DNA of 64,000 nucleotides from Haloferula helveola (GCF_037076345.1 NZ_AP024702.1:4712001-4776000), one strand, 5' to 3'; shown: positions 26,199 to 35,159, counted from the stretch's first letter. Notes: a model not told the origin generated them from the sequence alone. Made by a program: numbers and translations.

Positions 26199-28298
26199 TC
26201 AATTCCGTTTGAAGTCGAGTCCCGGGTCCCCGGGCGGACCGCCGGCGAGGACGAACTTCAGCTCGGATTCCTCGGGCATCTGGACCGCGGCGACCATCTG
26301 GGTGTCCTCGGTATCGAGGACGAGCAGGCCGCCGTCGTTCATGCTGAACTCGCCATCGAAGGCGCTCGACTTCGAGTCCTTGGTGTAGTCCCAGACGAAC
26401 TTGCCGTCCGCTTTCAGCGTCAGGGTGATGGTGCCGTCCTCGCCCTTGTCGGCGACCCAGGTGCCGGTGAGTCTCTCAAGCGGCACGACTTCCGGGACGG
26501 GCATTTCCTCAAGCGGCTCCTCATCCTCCGCGGGCTCCTCTTCGGCGTCGCTTGCGGAATTCGTGGATGCTTTGCAGAGGTCGGCGAGTTGCTGCGACAC
26601 GCTGTCGGCCGGTTGGAGTGTCGCCGCGCTCTCGAACTCCTCGGTGGCGCGGTCGAGGTGTCCGCAGACCATGTAGTGGTAGCCGAGCAGGAAATGCGAG
26701 CCGGCGTCATCGGGCTTGGCGGCCGAGTATTCCTCAAGCCTCCGGAGCTGGTCGGTGTAGACCTCCTGCGAGCTGTAGAGCGTGACCATCGTCGTCCAAT
26801 CCCAGCCGGGACCCGAGGCGAGCACCGGGTTCAGCACGCCGGCCGCTTCGCCGAACTTGCCGAGGGCGAACAGGATGAGGGCTCGGTATTCGTGAAGCGC
26901 GCCGTCGCCTGGAGCGGCTTCAATCGCCTTGTCACAAAGTTCGAGCGCGACGAGATACTCGCCGATCTTGAACGCGTCCTGCGAGCGGGCGATGAAGGCT
27001 TCCGAGTTGCCGGTGGCATCGGCCAACTGCTCTTCGGTTCCTGTCGCCTCGGCGGCGACCACGGTGATCGGCTGCGAGTAGGTCACGTTGCCGACGGGCT
27101 GGGCCGGGTAGGGGTTCGAGTAGTTGTTGTAGCCGCTGTCGAAGATCAGCTTGCCGAGGCCCCACGCGACGAGGCCCCAGCCGATCGCTTCGGCGAAGTC
27201 GTTGCGGTCGTCGTAGATCACGTATCCCGGCAGAGGACGGTAGCCGCCCCAGTAGTGATGGTGATGGTGGCGGTACCAGCGGTTGTTCCATCCGCAGTTC
27301 CAGGAGCCGCCGTACCATGGGCGGGTCGTGGGCCGGCTCCACCATGGGTTGTAGCCCCAGTAGCGGCGGTTGGTCGACCAGTTGACGTTCTTCTGGAAGT
27401 TGTTGTTGATGTTGATGACCGTGTTTCCGGAGCCGATGTTGGTATTGCCTCCGGACCACCAGCTGCCGCCACCCGGACGTCCGCCGGGGCGGTTGTTGCT
27501 CGGCGGACGGCTGAAGCTCGGCCGCTGGACCGGACGGGTGTTCTGACCGGGCCGCACGGTGGCACCAGGGCGGATCCCGGGGAGCGGCTTGGGCTTGCTC
27601 GGCTGGGAAATGCCCGGGCGGTTGATGCCGGTGCCAGGCCGGTTGTTGCCGAGTCCGGGCTTCGTCGAGGGCCGATTGTTGCCGGTCCCGGGCCGGGTGC
27701 TCGGCAGGGTCATCGGCTTGTCCGGTTTGGGGTAGGTGATGTTGCCCGGGCGGGTCGAAGGCCGGGTGACCGGTCGGTTCGATGGAAGGGTGGAGGGGCG
27801 GGTTGACGGCTTCGTGGACGGCTTGGTCGGCAGCGTCGGCTTGGTGGACGGACGCGTTGTCGGCTTGGTGGGAAGCGTTGGTTTCGTCGATGGGCGCGTC
27901 GTCGGTTTTGTCGAGGGCTTCGTCGAGGGCCGGGTCGTGGGAGTGGTGGGCCGGGTCGTCGGTTTCGTGGACGGCTTCGTCGAGGGCCGGGTGGTTGGAG
28001 TGGACGGCCGCGTGGTCGGCCGGTTGTAGGTCGGTCGGGTGGCTGGCTTGGCGGTGGGGCGCTGGTAGGTCGGCTTCTTGATCTTCGAACCGGTGATCGG
28101 GCTGCGGCTCGGAGCCGGGCGCGAAGCGGGTTTGGAGTAGGTCGGTTTGGAGGGCTTGGAGAACTTCGCTTTCGAAGGGGCGCTCCTTGAGAGTCCGCCC
28201 TTGTTGGTTTGGGAGCCGAAGCCGCGCGCCATCGCGTCGTTTAAGAAGAGAGAGAAGCAGATCACCTGGATGGTGATGACTTTGCAGAGAAGTTTCAT
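26199..28298 (-). CDS. Secreted Pro/Thr-repeat protein with TPR domain
   Basis: This is a 699-residue protein from the ATG at 28298. A signal peptide (MKLLCKVITIQVICFSLFL) ends near AMARG. Residues ~40-300 are low-complexity and rich in Pro, Thr, Ser, Lys and Arg, with TRPSTKPSTKPT-type units at about 85-205. A Trp/Tyr/Asn/Gly-rich stretch with a poly-His run (RHHHHHYWGG) follows, and then a short hydrophobic segment. Residues ~475-600 contain tetratricopeptide repeats (YLVALELCDKAIEAAPGDGA, GHLDRATEEFESAATLQPAD). The C-terminal ~80 residues form a small domain (LTGTWVADKGEDGTITLTL) like those that score residual variation in secreted proteins. Function unknown; a cell-envelope linker is likely. 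Confidence 0.75.
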   Translation of the reverse strand: MKLLCKVITIQVICFSLFLNDAMARGFGSQTNKGGLSRSAPSKAKFSKPSKPTYSKPASRPAPSRSPITGSKIKKPTYQRPTAKPATRPTYNRPTTRPSTPTTRPSTKPSTKPTTRPTTPTTRPSTKPSTKPTTRPSTKPTLPTKPTTRPSTKPTLPTKPSTKPSTRPSTLPSNRPVTRPSTRPGNITYPKPDKPMTLPSTRPGTGNNRPSTKPGLGNNRPGTGINRPGISQPSKPKPLPGIRPGATVRPGQNTRPVQRPSFSRPPSNNRPGGRPGGGSWWSGGNTNIGSGNTVININNNFQKNVNWSTNRRYWGYNPWWSRPTTRPWYGGSWNCGWNNRWYRHHHHHYWGGYRPLPGYVIYDDRNDFAEAIGWGLVAWGLGKLIFDSGYNNYSNPYPAQPVGNVTYSQPITVVAAEATGTEEQLADATGNSEAFIARSQDAFKIGEYLVALELCDKAIEAAPGDGALHEYRALILFALGKFGEAAGVLNPVLASGPGWDWTTMVTLYSSQEVYTDQLRRLEEYSAAKPDDAGSHFLLGYHYMVCGHLDRATEEFESAATLQPADSVSQQLADLCKASTNSASDAEEEPAEDEEPLEEMPVPEVVPLERLTGTWVADKGEDGTITLTLKADGKFVWDYTKDSKSSAFDGEFSMNDGGLLVLDTEDTQMVAAVQMPEESELKFVLAGGPPGDPGLDFKRN
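27684..28046. repeat. Imperfect tandem repeat coding TRPSTKPST units
   Basis: This in-gene stretch encodes roughly 120 residues of alternating Arg/Lys-Pro-Ser/Thr units such as TTRPSTKPSTKPT and TLPTKPSTKPST. Copies differ at the base level, so it is not a recent slippage product. It would form an extended, possibly O-glycosylated or cell-wall-binding spacer. Confidence 0.8.
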
Positions 28299-28318
28299 CG
28301 GATAGGAGGTTAGGGGTT

Positions 28319-29245
28319 TCACTCGGTGGCGGCGGACTTCGGTTCCGGCGGGCGGCGGACGACCCTGACGGTCCGTTCGGGCTGGGCCTCGCCACCGAGC
28401 AGTTGGTCGCGGGTGGTCCATGCGAAATGTTCGCTGGAGGGATCGAGGACGAGGGTCTGGGTGGAAACGTTGCTCTCACCATCGGCGGTGACGCCACGGG
28501 TGCGCAGCATCCAGCTGGCCTCGTCGACCTCGGTCCATTCCGACTTGGTGAAGCCGCCGAGGGCGTCGAAGCCCCACGAGGTGTAGCCCTTTCGTTTCGG
28601 ATCCCAGGCGATGCGCCAAGTGGCCGACGTGCTTTCCTCGCCGGCCTCCTCGGTCAGCGCTCGGCCGTCGATGAACGGACCGTCGTCGCTCCAGTCAAAG
28701 GTGATCCAGGTGGTCGATCCGCCGGCCTGGATCTTCCAGTCGCCGACGATCCACTCGAGCCCGAGCATCTTCTCGCTCGGCGGGGCGGTGTCCTCCAGCG
28801 AGTCGCGCACGCTGGCGGTCAGCCATGAGCCGTCGTCCTGCTGGACCTGGACCGCGGTGTAGTTGTGCGAGATGACTTCGCCATCCGGAGCGGTCACGTG
28901 GAAGGTGCCTTCCTCGATCGCGATGGCCGGCGTGACGAAGCGCACCGAGCCCGCCTCGAGCGCGGCTTGCGGCGTCTCTTCCGGGGAGAAGATCTCGGCG
29001 TAAAACTCCTCGATCTCATCGCGGCCCGAAACCACGCCGCCGTCGGCCAGCGTGATCTCGCCGTCGGGAAGGAACAGCTTGGCCAGCGCCGCAGCGTCGC
29101 CCTTGTTGTAGGCATCGACGAACGAGACCGCCGACGCCTCGAGTTTTTCCAGTTTGGCGGCGTTCGGGTCATCGTCCTGTGCATGGAGTGCCGTCCACGG
29201 CAAAAAGGCGATGACCGAGAGGGTCCGAATTACATTCGCAGACAT
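28319..29245 (-). CDS. Secreted SnoaL-like (SgcJ/EcaC-type) protein
   Basis: This is a 308-residue protein from the ATG at 29245 (an ATG at 29254 is the alternative), with a signal peptide ending LHAQD. Residues ~15-140 form a SnoaL-like cone: AVSFVDAYNKGDAAALAKLF, then GEITLADGGVVSGRDEIEEF, the standard SgcJ/EcaC/DUF4440 pattern. The second half is another beta-rich domain (LEWIVGDWKIQAGGSTTWIT) that looks like the lipocalin-like domain often paired with it. The family often acts as a non-specific small-molecule binder or enzyme; no catalytic residues could be named. Confidence 0.75.
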   Translation of the reverse strand: MSANVIRTLSVIAFLPWTALHAQDDDPNAAKLEKLEASAVSFVDAYNKGDAAALAKLFLPDGEITLADGGVVSGRDEIEEFYAEIFSPEETPQAALEAGSVRFVTPAIAIEEGTFHVTAPDGEVISHNYTAVQVQQDDGSWLTASVRDSLEDTAPPSEKMLGLEWIVGDWKIQAGGSTTWITFDWSDDGPFIDGRALTEEAGEESTSATWRIAWDPKRKGYTSWGFDALGGFTKSEWTEVDEASWMLRTRGVTADGESNVSTQTLVLDPSSEHFAWTTRDQLLGGEAQPERTVRVVRRPPEPKSAATE

Positions 29246-29331
29246 AGACCACATTGATGGCCCATTCCTTCTGCGAGAGAAAGCAGTTTTTCGTGTCTGT
29301 CCGGTCGGAATGCCGGGCTTGCCGATTCCGC

Positions 29332-30597
29332 TCAGAAGAAGAAGCGTGCCGCCACACTGGTGGTCCAGCCGCTGTAAATCCGCTGTCCGTCCGACTCGAG
29401 GCGGTCGTACTGGACTCCGGTCATGAGCTTCACGTTCTCGCCGCAGAGATACCAGTTCAGGCCGGCGTAGAGGTTGTGGTGCTCGTCGCCGCGGCCGCCA
29501 TTCAGGGCAAGGCCGAGACGCTGCTCGGCGACGCGAGCGTAGCGGCCGTTGAGGCGGATGCCGTCCGGTTCCTCGGCCCCCTGATACTGGTAGCGGAGGA
29601 CCAGCTTCAGTTTGCCATCGACGATCCAGTACATCGGCATGACGTAGCCGCCCCAGAACATGCCTTCGCGGCGCGGATTGGTCTGGTCGCCATTGTCACC
29701 GATGCCGAGCGACGTGTGGACGGCCCACGGGCCCCGGCCGATCCGCGAGACGCCCGCGAGTGCCCACTCAATGCCGCCCGCGAGACGGTCTTCGGGAATG
29801 TCGGCATCCTGGTAGAAGAAGGAGAACCAGAGATCGTTCATGTCGAAAGGGGTCATTCCCGCGAAGTCACCCTCCCACGAAACGAAGAGCATGGTGCCTG
29901 CATTCCAACTCGGCATGTATCCCGACTCGTCGGTGGACACCACAGCGATATCCACGGTGGAGAGGCCTTTCGTGAATTTCAGCCACGCGGCGAGAGGGTT
30001 CGAGCCGTCTTCATCGTTCGGCCACATCTTGTTGGAGAAGTCGGCCCGCTCGATCGTATTGATGTGCGTGGCGGAGCGCTGCCATTGATCGGTCATCCGG
30101 ATCGAGCGGCGGCCGTAGCCGAACTCGAGGCTGTCGACGGCCTCGATGCCGAACGCCCGCCCGGCGTCGAAGCTCACGTAGGCGCTGCGGAAGTTCTCGT
30201 GTCCGAGTTGCCATCTGCCTCCGGCAGGACCGAGGTCGCGCGAGGCGTTCGAGGCGAACTTGAACTTGAAGTAGTCGAGGAAGCGCCCGTTGAACCCCCA
30301 CCAGAAACGGCGGTTCTCGTCATAGACATCGTTGAAGTGCCGTCCGTTGCGGTCCTTGCCGTCGATGTAGGTGTACTGGTGGTGATAGACGAGGTAGAGA
30401 TTCAGCTCCTGAAGGTAGGGATTCTCGTCGTTCTTGTAGAGCTTCGGAAAGTCCACGAGCGACTTGCACCAGTCGCCACCGGAAGGGGAAGGAGGTTGGG
30501 AAACCGGAGTCTTCGCTCCAAGCTCACCCGCTTGGGCGGCGTGGAATGCCAGCATGACCGTGAAGCCAATGCCGAGGATGCGAACAGGGATTCTCAT
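29332..30597 (-). CDS. OprP/OprO-like phosphate-selective-type porin
   Basis: This protein has 421 residues from the ATG at 30597, which gives the signal peptide MRIPVRILGIGFTVMLAFHA. In-frame sequence upstream is not protein-like. It has a beta-barrel alternation throughout (FRSAYVSFDAGRAFGIEAVD, LEFGYGRRSIRMTD, FEMDLWFSFFYQDADI-like blocks) and ends TTSVAARFFF with a terminal Phe. Overall length and the early HHQYTYIDGKDR region resemble OprP/OprO family porins. Whether it is specific for phosphate is not shown, but the phosphate-type genes begin only about 1.2 kb away. A DoxX-like gene is divergent from it. Confidence 0.65.
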   Translation of the reverse strand: MRIPVRILGIGFTVMLAFHAAQAGELGAKTPVSQPPSPSGGDWCKSLVDFPKLYKNDENPYLQELNLYLVYHHQYTYIDGKDRNGRHFNDVYDENRRFWWGFNGRFLDYFKFKFASNASRDLGPAGGRWQLGHENFRSAYVSFDAGRAFGIEAVDSLEFGYGRRSIRMTDQWQRSATHINTIERADFSNKMWPNDEDGSNPLAAWLKFTKGLSTVDIAVVSTDESGYMPSWNAGTMLFVSWEGDFAGMTPFDMNDLWFSFFYQDADIPEDRLAGGIEWALAGVSRIGRGPWAVHTSLGIGDNGDQTNPRREGMFWGGYVMPMYWIVDGKLKLVLRYQYQGAEEPDGIRLNGRYARVAEQRLGLALNGGRGDEHHNLYAGLNWYLCGENVKLMTGVQYDRLESDGQRIYSGWTTSVAARFFF

Positions 30598-30679
30598 GCG
30601 TCGAGCGTCCGTCGCTTGCTCCAGCGCCGTCAAGTGATGATGCCCGGTCCCGAACCAAAACCGGCAAACTGCGGCACTC

Positions 30680-31678
30680 ATGAAATTTCCGGATCTTCGG
30701 AGCGGTATGGGCGCGATCATTTTCATGAGCTTGCCCAGCGCTTCGACTTTCAACTGGTCCGGAATCTTCAAACCGCACGACGGCCGTCTTGAAACGCTGC
30801 AGGCCCAGTTCCACTGGACCTTCCGGGTGACTGCCGCCCTTTGCTTCATCGGGCACGGGGCTTGGGGGGTGATCACCAAGTCCGGGTGGCTTCCGTTTTT
30901 CCAATCCCAAGGCATCGAGCCCGGGATTGCCTGGAAGCTCCAACCGCTGATCGGAGCGTTCGACGTCCTGATGGCGCTTGTGCTGCTGTGGAAGCCGCGT
31001 CGGATCGTGGTGATGTGGATGTTTCTGTGGGGTTTGTGGACGGCGATCCTCCGGCCGCTCGCGGGAAATCTGAAGAAGGAGCAGGTTGATGGCGAGTGGG
31101 TGGTCTCACTGGCAACCGACTCCATGCATGTGCCTAAGATGCAGACTTGGGAGTTCTGGGAACGGGCAGGCAACTGGGGCCCGCCATTTCTACTGCTGCT
31201 GATGGCCGGCGGCTTCGTGATGAGTCGCAAGGATTGGCTGGGCGCCTATGTCGAGCCGGCGATGACCGCCGCGAAGGCGAACACCATATGGTGGCTGTCC
31301 CGCTTTTGTGTGGGTGCCCTGATGGTGGGGCATGCCGGGTTCGGCTTCGGCGTGAAGAAGCAGATGCTGATCGACCATTGGCAGGCCGTGGGTGTCGATG
31401 CCGATGTCTCGACCATCGTCGCGATCGGCTGGGCGGAACTCGCACTTGGCTTCCTCGTGTTCCTTCTGCCGCTGCGCCCGATCGTTTGGCTGGTTCTGGT
31501 ATGGAAGCTCTTCACCGAGTTTCTCTACGTGCCGGCCGACACCGTGACGGGGAAAGGTCTTCTCAACATCTTCGAGTGGATCGAGCGGTGGGGCGACTAC
31601 GGGTTGCCACTGGCGATGTTGTTCTTCATCGGCTGGCGCAAGGCCCGGACGGCACCGAAGGATCCGGCGGTTGCGTAA
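30680..31678 (+). CDS. DoxX-like multi-pass membrane protein, unknown function
   Basis: This is a 332-residue protein with roughly eight hydrophobic segments, for example IVVMWMFLWGLWTAILRPL, PFLLLLMAGGFVMSRKDWLG, VAIGWAELALGFLVFLLPLR and LVLVWKLFTEFLYVP. Repeated features RVTAALCFIGHGAWG and RFCVGALMVGHAGFGFGV (Gly-His-Ala/Gly) suggest internal duplication of a DoxX-type four-helix unit. The role is unknown; DoxX relatives act in quinone or sulfur redox chemistry. An ATG at 30680 is used, though two in-frame Met follow closely. It lies upstream of the phosphate-type cassette but is separated from it by the operator-like repeat at 31712, so it is probably not in that operon. Confidence 0.6.
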   Translation: MKFPDLRSGMGAIIFMSLPSASTFNWSGIFKPHDGRLETLQAQFHWTFRVTAALCFIGHGAWGVITKSGWLPFFQSQGIEPGIAWKLQPLIGAFDVLMALVLLWKPRRIVVMWMFLWGLWTAILRPLAGNLKKEQVDGEWVVSLATDSMHVPKMQTWEFWERAGNWGPPFLLLLMAGGFVMSRKDWLGAYVEPAMTAAKANTIWWLSRFCVGALMVGHAGFGFGVKKQMLIDHWQAVGVDADVSTIVAIGWAELALGFLVFLLPLRPIVWLVLVWKLFTEFLYVPADTVTGKGLLNIFEWIERWGDYGLPLAMLFFIGWRKARTAPKDPAVA

Positions 31679-31711
31679 TCGTGTCTGCGACTACGCAGAT
31701 GCACGTAGCCG

Positions 31712-31729
31712 TGTGACGACACCGTCACA
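31712..31729. promoter_or_regulatory. Inverted repeat TGTGACG-N4-CGTCACA upstream of the Pst-like cassette
   Basis: Perfect 7-base arms with a 4-base spacer end 53 bases before the ATG of the ABC permease. The core GTGACG-N4-CGTCAC recurs exactly in front of the PiT-like gene (35160-35175), also about 58 bases from its start. A binding site for a shared regulator is the simplest reading. Confidence 0.65.
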
Positions 31730-31782
31730 TTCACCGTTTTGCGTCTGGGTCGCGTCCGGAGACGATCTCGCGCCTTGCCCTG

Positions 31783-32424
31783 ATGAGATTCGTTTTCTGG
31801 CCGCACCTTATCGCCGAGGCTGGAACGAATGCCGGTGGTTCCAGCATCGCCGAGGTGTGTTCGGGTGTCGGGTTGGGCGCGCTGATCGCGGTGCCTGTCT
31901 CCCTGCTGGGAAGTGTCATTGGCGCGCGGGCGGGAATGGTGCCCGAGAGATGGTTCGATTCGCTGATCGGGTCGATCGGTCGATTGCCGACGCTGCTCAC
32001 CTCGGTGCTGTTGGGTTTGTTTCTGGTTTCCCGGGGAGTGAATGAGTCGCCCGCCATGTGGGGCATGGTGGCCATGGTCGCGGGCACGCCGGTGATCTGG
32101 CGGATTTCGGCCCGTGCCTTGTCCGAGCTGCCGGTCGGCATTCTCGAATCGGCGCTTGCGTTGGGTTTGTCGCGCCTCAGGACCTTGTGGGTCGTCGGAT
32201 ATCCAGTCGTGGGTCCGGCCTTGACGGGAGCGGTGGTGGTCGGAGTGGCCCGGGCCCTGACGGTTGGCTGGCTGGTATACGAGCTGCGCCAGACGCAGAA
32301 GGCGCCGCCGGTTTCCGAGTGGTGGCAGGTCGTCGCGGTTGTCTCGGTTGTGACACTTTTGGGTTCTTGGTTGCTGGGAGTGGGCAGGAGAAAGTCCAAG
32401 GCCTTGGAAAGGGCGTCGTCATGA
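31783..32424 (+). CDS. Pst-like ABC transporter permease (short)
   Basis: This is a 213-residue membrane protein with about five helices. The cytoplasmic EAA-type loop ELPVGILESALALGLSRLRT followed by LWVVGYPVVGPALTGAVVVG places it in the PstA/PstC permease family, as does GVARALTVGWL near the end, which aligns with the family's ARA-GETAPL region. It is shorter than typical PstA (about 280). It overlaps the ATPase gene by the ATGA tetranucleotide, so the two are translationally coupled. No PstS-like binding protein or second permease is next to it; a homodimer of this permease is possible. Confidence 0.75.
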   Translation: MRFVFWPHLIAEAGTNAGGSSIAEVCSGVGLGALIAVPVSLLGSVIGARAGMVPERWFDSLIGSIGRLPTLLTSVLLGLFLVSRGVNESPAMWGMVAMVAGTPVIWRISARALSELPVGILESALALGLSRLRTLWVVGYPVVGPALTGAVVVGVARALTVGWLVYELRQTQKAPPVSEWWQVVAVVSVVTLLGSWLLGVGRRKSKALERASS

Positions 32425-33224
32425 CAGAAGCGGAACAGGTTGAGAACTGGTCGGAAGGCCAGCTGCCCGGAATCGAGTTCATCGATTTCCGGCTGCGGGT
32501 TGGCAGCCATGAGGTGATCCGTTCCGCGACCCTTGCTTTCGAACCTGGCGCGGTGACGGGTCTGCTGGGACCGACCGGATCCGGAAAGACGAGCCTGCTT
32601 CGTGCGATTGTCGGTCTTGAACACTTCACCGGTGTCGTCACCCGCAGGTCGGGCGATGTCCGGATCGGCGGCCTCGACATCGTGCGCACCAGGTCGGATC
32701 TGCGCCGACTGCGAAGCCGGGTCGTGATGATCCCCTCCGCAGGCGCACCGTTTTCCTTTTCGGTCTTCGACAACGTCGCCGCGGCTTTGCGGGAGCAATG
32801 CAAGAACCGCGCCGAGCTGCGTCAGCGGGTGAGCGAAACGCTTGAGCGCTGCGGGTTGGGTGACGTTCCCGCCGGCAAGCCCGCGCTGGCTCTCGGCCAT
32901 GGGCAACGCCGCTTCTTGTGCGTCGCCCGTGCGCTCGCGCTACGTCCCGCGGCCCTCTTGCTCGACGAGCCTTTCGACGGACTCGATCCGTTCGAATCGA
33001 GTCGGATGGAGCAGCTCATCGCCTCGCTCGCCGGGCGCCACACCGTTGTTCTCGCGACCCAGCACACCGAGCGGGCGGCCGCGGTCTGTTCGAGGATGCA
33101 CCTTTTGATCGGTGGCGAACTCGTCGAATCGGGTACAACTTCCCAAATGCTCGCCAGTCCGAAAGACCGTCGGACCGAAGCCTATCTCAGCGGCCGGCCT
33201 GCGGTCGCATCTGTTGAATCATGA
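32421..33224 (+). CDS. Divergent PstB-like ABC transporter ATPase
   Basis: This protein has 267 residues. Walker A is GPTGSGKTS (50-58), Walker B is ALLLDEPFDGLD (178-189), and the H-loop His is 215 (TQHTERAA). The segment PFSFSVFDNVAAAL aligns with the PstB motif PFPMSIYDNV, giving the phosphate-type assignment. Two positions depart from the norm: the Q-loop Gln is Ser106 (VVMIPSAGAP) and the LSGGQ signature reads ALGHGQ (157-162). Either could slow ATP hydrolysis. It overlaps both the upstream permease and the downstream phoU by ATGA, so all three are made together. Confidence 0.82.
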   Translation: MTEAEQVENWSEGQLPGIEFIDFRLRVGSHEVIRSATLAFEPGAVTGLLGPTGSGKTSLLRAIVGLEHFTGVVTRRSGDVRIGGLDIVRTRSDLRRLRSRVVMIPSAGAPFSFSVFDNVAAALREQCKNRAELRQRVSETLERCGLGDVPAGKPALALGHGQRRFLCVARALALRPAALLLDEPFDGLDPFESSRMEQLIASLAGRHTVVLATQHTERAAAVCSRMHLLIGGELVESGTTSQMLASPKDRRTEAYLSGRPAVASVES

Positions 33225-33931
33225 ATTCCCAAGCATCGCACTACCTCGGAGACTTCGACTCGGCGCTGCAGGCGCTGCGCTCCGAGGTCTTCTCCATGGC
33301 GGACATGGCCAAGCACAACATCGACCGGGCCATCCGGGCGTTGGTCGAACAGGATCTCGACCTGTGCCGGACGGTGATTGCGGACGACAACGAGGTGGAT
33401 GAGGCGGAGCGTCGGGTCGACCGGATGGGGATGGAGGCGATCGCCCGTTTCAAGCCGGTGGCGACCGACCTGAGGATGGTGATTTCCTCGATGAAGATCT
33501 CGACCAACCTCGAGCGGGTGTCCGACCACGCGGTGGGCATTGCGAAACGGGTGCGGAAGATCCTTCGCTGCGGAGAGGTGGCGGAGTTCACCTATGCCGA
33601 CCTTCTCTACTCGATGGCTTCGTCGATCCTCGCCGATGCCGTCGCTTCCTATGCGGATGGAAATGTCGAACTGGGTGCCTCACTCAGCGAGCGCGACAAG
33701 GAGCTCGACCGCGCCTACAAGCGCTGCACCAATTCGCTGAGTGACTCGCTCGGCCGCTCCGAAGGGAATTCCGAGCTCTACCTCCATCTGATTTTCATCC
33801 TGAGGTCCTTGGAGAGGATCGGCGACCTGGCGGTGAACATCGGCGAGGATGCCGTGTTCATGGAAGCCGCTCGCGACATTCGCCACGGCCACGCCCTCGA
33901 CGAGGAACCGATGCCGGAAAACCAAGGCTGA
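33221..33931 (+). CDS. phoU: PhoU phosphate-signalling regulator
   Basis: This 236-residue all-helical protein is of normal PhoU length, with two three-helix PhoU repeats. The metal-binding motifs are recognisable: ADDNEVDEAERRVDRM and SLSERDKELDRAYKRC each provide the E/DxxxD pattern, and LRMVISSMKISTNLERVSDH and LIFILRSLERIGDLAVNIGE are the family's most conserved helices. PhoU links Pst transport to the PhoR/PhoB two-component system and represses phosphate genes when phosphate is ample. It is the last gene of the cassette, and no phoR/phoB is visible in the window. Confidence 0.93.
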   Translation: MNSQASHYLGDFDSALQALRSEVFSMADMAKHNIDRAIRALVEQDLDLCRTVIADDNEVDEAERRVDRMGMEAIARFKPVATDLRMVISSMKISTNLERVSDHAVGIAKRVRKILRCGEVAEFTYADLLYSMASSILADAVASYADGNVELGASLSERDKELDRAYKRCTNSLSDSLGRSEGNSELYLHLIFILRSLERIGDLAVNIGEDAVFMEAARDIRHGHALDEEPMPENQG

Positions 33932-33949
33932 AGCCCGTCGGCAAACCGC

Positions 33950-35101
33950 TCAGGAATCTTCGTCGGGAGAGTCGCTTTCCTGTTCCGTTGCCGTCTCCGC
34001 GGGCGCGTCGGCGGCAGGTTCGTCAGCGACCACCTTGGTGACGAAGATCGGGAGGGCGAGGGCCAGCACGATCGCGACCACCGAGCCGAGGAAGGCCTTG
34101 CCGGCATCCATGAACACGATACGGGCGACCACCGGTTTGCCGCGGTGACGGAGCTTCATCGCGAGACCGATCTCGCGGCCTGCCAGCAGGCCGAGGAAGA
34201 CCCAGGTCGTGCTCATCGGCATCTTCGGCGGCCATGGCACGTCCATCCCCATTTTCTCGAAAAGGGCCGGGATGTAGTCGACCTTGAACATCAGTAGGAC
34301 CACGCCGTAGAGCAGGTCGATGAAGGTCGCCGAACGGACGTCGAGGGTGTTCGTCTTGGAGGTGACGACTGCCTGGATCTTTCCACCTTTCTGTCGGATC
34401 AGATAGCCCTGAAGCGCGACCATCCCGCCGAGGGAAAGCACGAGGCCGCCGACGTGCAGCTCCCGTGGCAGATAGGCGAAAATGTTCGCGAGGTCCTGAA
34501 CCAGCCACATGCTCCACAGGAACCCCGTGGAGAGCCACTGGAAGACCATCCAGCCTGGGTGGGGCTTGTCCTTGACCTCGTCCGGTTCGTTGTAAAACCG
34601 GCGCTCGAGTGCGCCGGTGACGAGGAAGAAAATGACGAGGCCCAGGACAAAGGCGATGGCGTAGCCGACCAGCGACTTCTGCATCATCGATCCGAAGAGG
34701 TCGATGGCACCCTGCGCCGATTTGCCCTGCTGGGCGGCGACCAGACCTTTGAAGGCGGTCAGGACCAGCAGCGAGGTGCTGACCGGAATACCGGCGCGGG
34801 TCAGCAGCACGAGCGCGAGTGGGGGGAGGACGAAGAGCCACGTGAAGTATCCGCCGTAGGAATGGGGGAACGGCACCTCTTTGCCCGGTGAGTTGAGCCG
34901 TCCGAAAGCGGGGTCTCCCGCGTTGATCATCCAGCCCCAGGTGACCGTGACGATCATGATTCCGGAGATCCAGATCCAGAGGATCCACCACGGTCGCTTT
35001 GCGTTGGAGCTGAGAAAGGTGCCTAGGGTTTGGATCGAGTCGTTCGCCACAATGGCGTAGGCGGCGAGCGCGAAGGCGAGAATCATCCAGAGGGTGTCCA
35101 T
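33950..35101 (-). CDS. PiT-like inorganic phosphate permease
   Basis: This is a 383-residue membrane protein with about nine helices. The N-terminal ALAAYAIVANDSIQTLGTFL resembles the PHO4/PiT signature (GANDxANxxGT) with the invariant Asn-Asp, and an extended basic/acidic C-terminus follows. TFIDLLYGVVLLMFKVDYIP looks like part of the second repeat, but the second signature is not obvious. PiT carriers bring phosphate in with cations. The gene is convergent with phoU, 18 bases from its stop, and shares its upstream inverted repeat with the Pst-like cassette, so it probably belongs to the same regulon. Alternative: a divergent relative with another substrate. Confidence 0.65.
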   Translation of the reverse strand: MDTLWMILAFALAAYAIVANDSIQTLGTFLSSNAKRPWWILWIWISGIMIVTVTWGWMINAGDPAFGRLNSPGKEVPFPHSYGGYFTWLFVLPPLALVLLTRAGIPVSTSLLVLTAFKGLVAAQQGKSAQGAIDLFGSMMQKSLVGYAIAFVLGLVIFFLVTGALERRFYNEPDEVKDKPHPGWMVFQWLSTGFLWSMWLVQDLANIFAYLPRELHVGGLVLSLGGMVALQGYLIRQKGGKIQAVVTSKTNTLDVRSATFIDLLYGVVLLMFKVDYIPALFEKMGMDVPWPPKMPMSTTWVFLGLLAGREIGLAMKLRHRGKPVVARIVFMDAGKAFLGSVVAIVLALALPIFVTKVVADEPAADAPAETATEQESDSPDEDS

Positions 35102-35159
35102 GCGCGGGAGAGCAACGGATGCCGGTGAAGCGTCGGCAAGGCGGGACCGTGTGCGACGC

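Noticed and set aside
24623-27806. Long plus-strand open frames opposite the mechanosensitive channel and TPR genes
   Set aside because: They are antisense shadows caused by high GC; the minus strand has clear domains, signal peptides and membrane segments.
29254-30792. 512-codon plus-strand frame across the porin gene
   Set aside because: Antisense of a recognisable outer-membrane porin with terminal Phe; the plus-strand product shows no family features.
31712-31729. CRP/FNR-type site
   Set aside because: Those sites have TGTGA-N6-TCACA; here the spacing between the same half-sites is 8, and the CG-containing core recurs at the PiT gene, favouring another regulator.
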